Below, one piece after another: positions 21,783 to 27,674 of a stretch of DNA of 27,674 bases. Numbering within the stretch: position 1 is the first letter of the stretch; every line of letters begins with the position of its first letter. Source of the DNA: Bacillota bacterium (GTDB lineage: Bacteria > Bacillota > Clostridia > DSM-8532); the NCBI GenBank assembly GCA_023459915.1, contig JAEWSN010000042.1, positions 1 to 27,674 of the forward strand. Reading direction: 5' to 3'. The notes beneath the pieces are model-generated. The model had not been told where the DNA came from, did no database searches, and saw nothing but the letters and a program-made list of their open reading frames with translations. A program made the position numbers and the translations under genes.

Positions 21783-23321
21783 TTGAGAACAAGGCTTTCT
21801 CTGTACAACACCATCGCGGCCGCGGTGCTGCAGCTGATCAACATGGTCGTCAATTTTGTGCTGCCGGGCATCCTGATCCGGCAGTATGGCTCGGCCATGA
21901 ACGGATTGGTCTCCTCCACCCGCCAGATGATCTCCTATTTCACCATCGTGGAGGCGGGGTTGATGGGCGCGGCGGTATTCGCGCTCTACAAACCGCTTGC
22001 GGCAAAAGATCGCGACGCGACCAGCGGCATTGCCTCGGCCGCCAACCGATACTACAACATATCCGGGCTGTTCTTTGCGGTGATGGTGCTTGGCGCCACC
22101 GTCCTCTATCCGCTGTTCGTGTCCGGCCAGGGCATCGGCACGTTCACCGTCGGTGCGCTCGTGGCCATCATCGGGGCGTCCGGCGCCATGGAGTTCTTTC
22201 TTGTCGGCAAATACAAGGTGCTGTTCACCGCCGATCAGAAGAGTTACCTCATCTCGGCCATCAACGCGGTGGGCGTGGTGGTCAACGCGACCATTCTCAT
22301 TGTCATGGCGCGGATGCGGGTGGACATGGTGCTGGTCCAGCTGGCCGCGCTGCTGGGATTCCTGCTGCGCAGCGGCTTGTATGTGTATTTTGGGCGCAGG
22401 GCGTACCGGCATCTTGATTTTCACGCGAAGCCCGACAACCGCGCGCTCGACAAACGCTGGGATTCCCTGTTCCTGCAGATTCTCGGCCTGGTCACCTCCG
22501 CCACGCCGGTGACCGTCACCACCCTGATGTGCGGGCTCTCGGAAGTCAGCGTGTATGTGGTTTACAACATGGTGTTCCTGAGCGTGTCCGCCGTGCTGTC
22601 CACCTTCAACAACGGATTGAGCGCCATGTTCGGGGACATCCTGGCCCGCGGGGAGACCGATGTGCTGCAGCGGGCCTACCGCCAGTATGAAATGCTCTAC
22701 TATGCCCTGCTTGGCTGGGGATATGCCTGCGCGGCCATTCTCATCATGCCGTTCCTCCGCATTTATGCGGCGGACTTCACGGACGCCGCGTACCTGCGGC
22801 CCGGCATTGCCTGGCTGTTTGTGCTGACGGGGCTTACCACAAACATCAAGACGCCGCACGGCATGCTGGTCAATTCGGCGGGTCTTTTTCGTGAAACCCG
22901 CTTCCAGTCTCTCACGCAGGCGGCCATCAACATCGTGGTCGCCGTTGCGCTGACGCCGCGGCTGGGCATGGCGGGCGTGCTGCTGGGCACCATCGCGGCC
23001 AATGTGTACCGCTGCGTGGATCTCATCTTTTTCATCCCAAGACATGTGACGGGGCTGCCACCCATGGCGACCATCCGACGGGTGATCCGGATGGGTGTCC
23101 TGTTTGCGGTGGCGGTGGTGCCCGTGGGTCTCTGGGTGCCGCTTGCGCCGGCGGGCTGGATGGCTTGGCTCCTGCAGGCGGTATTGACGGCCCTGTGGGT
23201 GCTGCTGGTGTTTGGTGCCGGCAACGTCCTGATGGAACGACAGAATGTGCGTGAAACGGCGCAGCGGTTTGCCGGCGTGTTCCGCAGCCGGATCCGGCAC
23301 AAACAGGAGGGAATGGAATGA
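21783..23321 (+). CDS. Wzx-type polysaccharide flippase (MVF/MOP superfamily)
   Basis: This 512-residue integral membrane protein is predicted to flip lipid-linked oligosaccharide units across the membrane. Hydrophobic segments run through the whole length, about 12-14 helices, starting with LYNTIAAAVLQLINMVVNFVL and followed by GSAMNGLVSSTRQMISYFTIVE-like sequence typical of the oligosaccharide exporters. The start is TTG at 21783, a few bases after GGAGGGA (21772-21778). Its stop overlaps the next gene as ATGA. The exported glycan cannot be identified from this protein. Confidence 0.87.
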   Translation: MRTRLSLYNTIAAAVLQLINMVVNFVLPGILIRQYGSAMNGLVSSTRQMISYFTIVEAGLMGAAVFALYKPLAAKDRDATSGIASAANRYYNISGLFFAVMVLGATVLYPLFVSGQGIGTFTVGALVAIIGASGAMEFFLVGKYKVLFTADQKSYLISAINAVGVVVNATILIVMARMRVDMVLVQLAALLGFLLRSGLYVYFGRRAYRHLDFHAKPDNRALDKRWDSLFLQILGLVTSATPVTVTTLMCGLSEVSVYVVYNMVFLSVSAVLSTFNNGLSAMFGDILARGETDVLQRAYRQYEMLYYALLGWGYACAAILIMPFLRIYAADFTDAAYLRPGIAWLFVLTGLTTNIKTPHGMLVNSAGLFRETRFQSLTQAAINIVVAVALTPRLGMAGVLLGTIAANVYRCVDLIFFIPRHVTGLPPMATIRRVIRMGVLFAVAVVPVGLWVPLAPAGWMAWLLQAVLTALWVLLVFGAGNVLMERQNVRETAQRFAGVFRSRIRHKQEGME

Positions 23322-24550
23322 AAGCTGGCATATTGACCTTCCATGCCGCGCATCACTATGGCGCGCAGCTGCAGGCATACGCACTGCAGCAGGCCATTGG
23401 CGGACTGGGCGCGGAGGCGGAGATTGTGGACTATGTCCGTCCGGACACCGTCGAGGCCAAGGCATTGTTTCGAAAGTTGCGGTCGGCCCGGGATCTGCTG
23501 GCCAATCTGCACACGCTGCTGCACCATGGGGCGCTGAAGCTTCGGGCGGAGCGCTTCGAGCAGTTTGTCCGGGAGCAGATGCGGTGTTCCTCCCGTCGGT
23601 ATCATGACTATCCGTCGCTGCTGGCGGATCCGCCGGTGGCGGACGTGTTTGTGTGCGGCAGCGACCAAATCTGGAATCCGCAGATTTATCGGGAGCAGGA
23701 CTTTGATCCGGCCTTTTTTGCGGCCTTTGCCCCGAAAACGCGCAGGATATCCTACGCGCCGAGCTTCGGGCTGCCGTCCCTGCCGCTTGCGCATCACGCC
23801 GCCCTGCGCGCGCTGCTTCAGGATTTTTCCGCGCTTTCGGTCAGGGAACAGCATGGGGAGACCATTCTGGCCGAGGTGTGCGGACGCGATGCGGTGACCG
23901 TTCTGGATCCCACCCTGCTGCTTGACGCGGCGCAATGGCGGGCCATCGCCCGGCCGCCACAGATGGCGGGACCGTATCTGTTGTGCTACTTCATCTCGGA
24001 TCCCGCGCCGTATGCCGCCACGGTCAGGGACATCGCCAGGCGGCTGGGATTGCCGATCGTGAGCCTGTGTGGCGCGCGCCGCACCGTGCCCGGCACCCGG
24101 CAGCGGGTGCTGGATGCCGGCCCTCGGGAATTTCTCGGCCTGTTTTCACAGGCCGCCCATGTGCTGACGGATTCCTTTCATGGCACCGTTTTTTCCATCA
24201 ATTTCGGACGCCCGTTCCACACCTTTGCCTTTGCGGAGAGCGGCAAGGCCAGAGTGTCCTCCCGCTTGCAGAGCATCCTGTCTATCCTTGGGCTGACGGA
24301 TCGCATGCTGACCAGCGCATCCGCGCGGCCGGCGCTTTCGCACCTGCAGTCTGCGGCCGCCCCGGGGCAGGAAGCGTCGGCGACGATGCAGGAACAGGGA
24401 ACGCCGACGACTTCGCAGGAGTTGGAAGGCCTGGCGGATTCGCAGGCGCGGGAAATGCTGGCGGCCGAGCGGGCGCGTTCCCTTGCTTGGCTTGCCGGGG
24501 CCTTGGCCGGTGGTTTGGAAGACGCCGGAGGAGGCCGTCATGGGACATGA
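23318..24550 (+). CDS. Polysaccharide pyruvyltransferase family protein
   Basis: Enzymes of this family add ketal pyruvate to sugars of exopolysaccharides or cell-wall polymers. The N-terminus shows ILTFHAAHHYGAQLQAYALQ, then FVCGSDQIWNP (about 111-121), SYAPSFG, SVREQHG and VTVLDPTLLLD. The C-terminal half has TDSFHGTVFSINFGRP (from Thr284, with conserved His288). The protein is 410 residues. A Gln/Ala/Ser/Thr-rich stretch at about 330-380 interrupts the C-terminus and looks disordered. It is translationally coupled to the flippase and overlaps the GT4 gene by 11 bases. Pairing with an FrhB-like protein recurs in many polysaccharide loci. Donor and acceptor are unknown. Confidence 0.87.
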   Translation: MKAGILTFHAAHHYGAQLQAYALQQAIGGLGAEAEIVDYVRPDTVEAKALFRKLRSARDLLANLHTLLHHGALKLRAERFEQFVREQMRCSSRRYHDYPSLLADPPVADVFVCGSDQIWNPQIYREQDFDPAFFAAFAPKTRRISYAPSFGLPSLPLAHHAALRALLQDFSALSVREQHGETILAEVCGRDAVTVLDPTLLLDAAQWRAIARPPQMAGPYLLCYFISDPAPYAATVRDIARRLGLPIVSLCGARRTVPGTRQRVLDAGPREFLGLFSQAAHVLTDSFHGTVFSINFGRPFHTFAFAESGKARVSSRLQSILSILGLTDRMLTSASARPALSHLQSAAAPGQEASATMQEQGTPTTSQELEGLADSQAREMLAAERARSLAWLAGALAGGLEDAGGGRHGT

Positions 24551-25715
24551 TGCACCCCGTGTCCTGTTTGTGCTCAACCACGCCGGCGCGGGCGGAACGG
24601 AGCGGTATGTGGAAAGCCTGATGGGCGGACTTGTGCCGCAGGGCATGTCCGCGATGCTTGCCTACCATGAGGAAGGTCCGCTGGTGGCACGGCTTGCGGA
24701 CATGGGCATTCCCTGCGTGCGCGTGCGGATGCGCAGCCGGTTCGACTTGCGCGCGGCGCGCGGGCTTGCCCGGATCGCGCGCGAATTCGACGCGGATGTC
24801 GTTCACGCCATGTTTCTTCGGGAGCATTACCTGTTGTGGCTGGCACGCCTGTTCGGGTTGCGGGCGCGCCGCATGGCCACGGTTCATCTGATGCTCGAAC
24901 AGGTGGCGCGGCCACCGCTCGGGTGGGTGGATCGCGCGGTCTATCGTGGCATGGCCGCCATCGTGACCGTCTGCGAGCTGCTGGCCACCCAGATGCGTGC
25001 CGCCTACGGGCTCGGCGCGTCCCAGGTGATCGCCATTCCCAATGGAATTGCGGTTGCGGAGGCGCCCGAGGGTCAGTGGGCGGCGGAGCGGACAAAGACG
25101 CGCGTCACGCTGGAAATTCCGGACAATGCGGTGGTGTTTCTCACGGCCGGACGGTTTTCAGAGGAAAAAGGATATTTTTTCCTCCTCGACGCCATTCGCG
25201 ACTGGCGGGACAAGGCCGCTTCGGAGATGGCGGGGCCTGCGCCGGTCCGGTTTGTGCTGGCGGGAGACGGTCCATTGCTTCATCCGTTTCGGGAGCGGCT
25301 TGCGCAGGAGGGCCTGACTGGCCTGGTCACCTGTGTCGGGTACCGCCGGGATCTGCCGGCCCTGATGCGCGCCGCGGACGTGTATGTGTCCCCTTCCCGG
25401 ACTGAAGCCATGAGCTTGTCCATCCTCGAGGCCATGGGGGCGGGGCTGCCTGTGGTTGCGACTGCCGTGGGCGGCACGCCGGAGCTGATTCGGCCGCAGT
25501 GGGACAACGGCCTGCTGGTGCCTTGCGGCGATGTCGCGGCACTGGCGGACGCATTGCGGCAGATGGCCGGGGATGAGGCGTTGCGGCTGCGTCTCGGCGC
25601 ACAGGGCGCCGTCGTGACCCGGGAACACTTTTCCGAGTCCGGCACACACCGAAGGACATTGGCGGTGTATGAACGGCTGGCCGGTTGCATGGTCGCATCC
25701 GGCCGTATAAAATGA
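24540..25715 (+). CDS. GT4 family glycosyltransferase
   Basis: This 391-residue GT-B fold retaining glycosyltransferase probably builds the exported repeat unit. The N-terminal domain has the acceptor-side Gly-rich loop LNHAGAGGTERYV, and the nucleotide-sugar domain has TAGRFSEEKG, FVLAGDGPLL, GYRRDLPALMRAADVYVSPS and the EX7E-type block EAMSLSILEAMGAGLPVVAT. The ATG at 24540 follows GGAGGAGG (24527-24534). The longer frame from 24483 overlaps the previous gene and has no comparable site. The specific sugar is not predictable. It has no membrane helix. Confidence 0.92.
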   Translation: MGHDAPRVLFVLNHAGAGGTERYVESLMGGLVPQGMSAMLAYHEEGPLVARLADMGIPCVRVRMRSRFDLRAARGLARIAREFDADVVHAMFLREHYLLWLARLFGLRARRMATVHLMLEQVARPPLGWVDRAVYRGMAAIVTVCELLATQMRAAYGLGASQVIAIPNGIAVAEAPEGQWAAERTKTRVTLEIPDNAVVFLTAGRFSEEKGYFFLLDAIRDWRDKAASEMAGPAPVRFVLAGDGPLLHPFRERLAQEGLTGLVTCVGYRRDLPALMRAADVYVSPSRTEAMSLSILEAMGAGLPVVATAVGGTPELIRPQWDNGLLVPCGDVAALADALRQMAGDEALRLRLGAQGAVVTREHFSESGTHRRTLAVYERLAGCMVASGRIK

Positions 25716-25749
25716 TGACGAAGATGAAGTGGAAGGAAAGGGAACCCTC

Positions 25750-26241
25750 ATGCTGATAGACAACAAGGGAAAGCTGTTCGGCAAAATCAATGTGCTCGAT
25801 CTGGTGGTGATTCTGGCCGTGCTGGTGGTCATCGCCGGCGTGGCGTACAAGTTCACCAAGTCCAACACCCCGTCCGTGTTCCGCCAGAATGACAAAGTGG
25901 AAATCACCTTCTATGTCGAGGAGCTGCCGGATTATGCCGCTGACGCCGTCGAAGTGGGCGCGCCGGTCACTGACAGGACCACCGGTTCGAAATTCGGCGT
26001 GGTCAAGAGCGTGGACACCCAGCCGTCGGTTTCCTACGCGCCCAACAGCGCCGGGGAGATCGTCAAGTCCACCAAGGAAACCTTCCGATCCCAGAAGGTG
26101 GTGGTGGCGGGGGAAGGCCTGTTCTCGGACAACGGCGTCACCTACAATTCCATCGATTACTATGTGAACAAGCAACTGGAGGTTCGGTTCGGCAACGTGG
26201 CTGTCTGGACCCGGGTCTATGATGTGCAGGTTGTGAAATGA
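25750..26241 (+). CDS. DUF4330 membrane-anchored protein
   Basis: This 163-residue protein starts MLIDNKGKLFGKINVLDLVV, the typical DUF4330 opening. One helix follows at about residues 13-35, then an extracytoplasmic beta-rich domain (VEITFYVEELPDYAADAVEVG and onward). The function of the family is unknown, but in Firmicutes it is regularly found next to O-antigen-ligase-like and glycosyltransferase genes, as here, suggesting a part in surface-polymer assembly. I prefer the ATG at 25750 over GTG at 25729 because AAAGGGA lies about eight bases upstream and the family starts at this point. The stop overlaps the ligase start as ATGA. Confidence 0.88.
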   Translation: MLIDNKGKLFGKINVLDLVVILAVLVVIAGVAYKFTKSNTPSVFRQNDKVEITFYVEELPDYAADAVEVGAPVTDRTTGSKFGVVKSVDTQPSVSYAPNSAGEIVKSTKETFRSQKVVVAGEGLFSDNGVTYNSIDYYVNKQLEVRFGNVAVWTRVYDVQVVK

Positions 26242-27674
26242 GGGGCGGAGATATCCTGGACGGCAGTTTGCTGGCCCGTCTGGTTCGTGGCGTCGGCAAG
26301 GGCATTTCCCGGGCTTCGGAGGGGAGTGCGGTTCGACGCGCCGCCATGCGCACACGCCAGGGACTCGGCGGTGTTGCTGCCGGCAGTGCGGTGGGGCGGT
26401 GGCTCTCGCGTGATGGCCTGGTGACGGGCAGCGCGGACGCCAGCCATATGGTGGGTCTGTTGAACCTTTTGTTCCAGCGCGTTCCCAAGGCCTGCGGCAG
26501 CACCCTCGGCCGGTTGCCGGCCTTCGCCAATCCGGGTGTGGCCGCACGGGCCATCGGGTGGCTGGCGAATCAGCTCCACCTGTTGTCCGCCCTGTTTCTG
26601 TGTGTGGTCCTGCTGGTGCCCCATACCCACTGGAACAACCTGTACAGCACGGCCGGGGTGGCCGGGCTGTTTGCGCTGCTGCTCATTCGGGAAGGCACCC
26701 GGGCGGACCCCCAGATTCATGTCCGGCGTACCGGTGGCTGGTTTCTGCTGTACATGCTCTTTCAGGCGCTTTCCTTTGTCGCGTCCGTGTATCCCGGTCT
26801 CAGCGCCCGTTTCCTGGCTTTCCACGGCACCAATTTTTTCGTGGTGATCCTGCTGGTGTCGGTGTTCCGAACACTGGATGAACTCGTCACCGCGGTGGAG
26901 CTGCTGGCGTGCACGGTTTCCGTCAGCGCGCTGTACGGGGTGTACCAGGGCATCCGCGGGGTGCCCGTCAAGGCGGCGGAAATTGACACCACCCTCAACA
27001 CCACCGGGGTGGGACGGGTATATGGGTTCTATGACAATCCCAACAACTTTGGGGAAATTCTGATCCTGTTCCTGCCGTTCATTGCCGCGTTGTTCTTTGC
27101 CTCCACCGGCTGGAAGCGCAGGGTTTTCTATGGCCTGGCGGCGTTGCCGCCGCTTGTGGCGCTGCTGATGACGCAGTCGCGTTCCAGCTGGGGCGGCCTG
27201 TTGGTGGCCATGCTGGTGTTCGCCGTGTTTCTGGACTGGCGGCTCATTCCATTGGCCGGCGTGCTGGGGTTGGCGGCCTTTCCCTTTCTGCCGCTGTTTC
27301 TGCGCCAGCGGGTCCTGTCCATATTCAACCCTGCCGACACGTCCGCCAGTTTCCGGACGAAGATCTGGCAAACCATGTGGCCCGTCATCCGCGATTACTG
27401 GTGGACGGGATTGGGATTGGGCAACGACGCGGTGATGAAAATTTCCGCCCGCTATCTGTTGTATACGCCGTCGGTGCCGCTGCACTGTCACAACGTGTTC
27501 CTGCAGACATGGGTGGAAACCGGCATTCTGGGCCTGGTTTCCCTGCTCGGTTTTCTGGGGAACACGGCAAAACGTGCCATCCAAGCCATTGTTCGGCTGG
27601 GCGGAAAACGTGCGCCGGGGGCCAATCCGCACGCCCGCCTGCTTGCCATGGCGGGATTGTCCGCCCTGTGCGGC
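26238..27674 (+). CDS. O-antigen ligase / Wzy-like polymerase (3' end missing)
   Basis: The reading frame is open from the ATG at 26238 to the window edge (479 codons visible). It is a multi-pass membrane protein of the Wzy_C/O-antigen ligase family, which polymerises or attaches lipid-linked glycans on the outer face. The family core is visible: GFYDNPNNFGEILILFLPFI, TQSRSSWGGLLVAM, and the periplasmic-type loop TGLGLGND with PLHCHNVFLQTWVETG (conserved-type His418). Hydrophobic helices begin near residue 108. The first 107 residues are hydrophilic, basic and Gly/Ala/Arg-rich, an unusual extension for this family. In a monoderm, a polymer ligase or polymerase is more likely than a lipopolysaccharide ligase. 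Confidence 0.88.
   Translation, partial: MRGGDILDGSLLARLVRGVGKGISRASEGSAVRRAAMRTRQGLGGVAAGSAVGRWLSRDGLVTGSADASHMVGLLNLLFQRVPKACGSTLGRLPAFANPGVAARAIGWLANQLHLLSALFLCVVLLVPHTHWNNLYSTAGVAGLFALLLIREGTRADPQIHVRRTGGWFLLYMLFQALSFVASVYPGLSARFLAFHGTNFFVVILLVSVFRTLDELVTAVELLACTVSVSALYGVYQGIRGVPVKAAEIDTTLNTTGVGRVYGFYDNPNNFGEILILFLPFIAALFFASTGWKRRVFYGLAALPPLVALLMTQSRSSWGGLLVAMLVFAVFLDWRLIPLAGVLGLAAFPFLPLFLRQRVLSIFNPADTSASFRTKIWQTMWPVIRDYWWTGLGLGNDAVMKISARYLLYTPSVPLHCHNVFLQTWVETGILGLVSLLGFLGNTAKRAIQAIVRLGGKRAPGANPHARLLAMAGLSALCG

Noticed and set aside
20778..23465. Very long minus-strand open frame (895 codons) across the FrhB-like and flippase genes
   Set aside because: Its translation is rich in His/Arg/Gln without domains, and it lies antisense to two clear protein families. 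It is a GC-rich shadow, as are those at 2578-3780, 9871-11832, 13841-15595 and 26217-27632.

Overview
The window is GC-rich bacterial DNA and reads as a spore-forming, monoderm-type Firmicute of a high-GC clostridial lineage. The evidence is a small acid-soluble spore protein, the nusB-xseA-xseB-ispA-dxs-tlyA gene order, a DUF4330 gene, frequent TTG starts with strong GGAGG-type ribosome binding sites, and above all an OLE (Ornate, Large, Extremophilic) RNA locus with its partner gene oapA. I cannot name a genus from sequence alone.

Positions 1-5147 hold cell-envelope and division genes: the 3' part of ftsE, then ftsX, a LytM/M23 peptidase with an N-terminal coiled coil (the likely FtsEX-controlled hydrolase, with its own sigma-A promoter inside the end of ftsX), an S41 C-terminal processing protease, an alpha/beta-type SASP, and a YqeM-like methyltransferase.

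Positions about 5125-13167 are the OLE operon: promoter, nusB, xseA, xseB, ispA, a cluster of GGGGTCAGACCCC palindromes, a roughly 600-nt structured RNA with its own extended -10 promoter, oapA, dxs, tlyA and lepB. Most of these genes overlap by 1-20 bases, so translation is probably coupled. The only long gene-free stretch in the window (8398-9169) is occupied by the palindromes and the RNA. In Bacillus halodurans the same order (ispA, OLE, oapA, dxs, yqxC) is known, and OLE RNA with OapA forms a membrane-associated ribonucleoprotein linked to stress tolerance.

Positions 13206-19416 hold an unrecognised coiled-coil protein, a fused NAD(P)HX epimerase/dehydratase, alanine racemase, a secreted protein of unknown function and a membrane-anchored FAD-dependent oxidoreductase.

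Positions 19502-27674 are a surface-polysaccharide locus. A WecG/TagA-type glycosyltransferase is on the minus strand. It diverges from a plus-strand operon of an FrhB-like ferredoxin protein, a Wzx-type flippase, a polysaccharide pyruvyltransferase-family protein, a GT4 glycosyltransferase, a DUF4330 protein and an O-antigen-ligase-like protein cut by the window end. The two promoters overlap back-to-back, and the plus-strand leader consists largely of 20-bp tandem repeats.

Recurring oddities are low-complexity, sometimes exactly repeated, Pro/Ala/Ser/Glu/Gln-rich segments added to otherwise ordinary housekeeping enzymes (NusB, XseB, IspA, the pyruvyltransferase), and a REP-like palindrome found at three places, once inside a coding sequence. 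The most notable system here is the OLE RNA/OapA locus. The RNA class is already known, but this copy with its palindrome-flanked promoter is worth examining.
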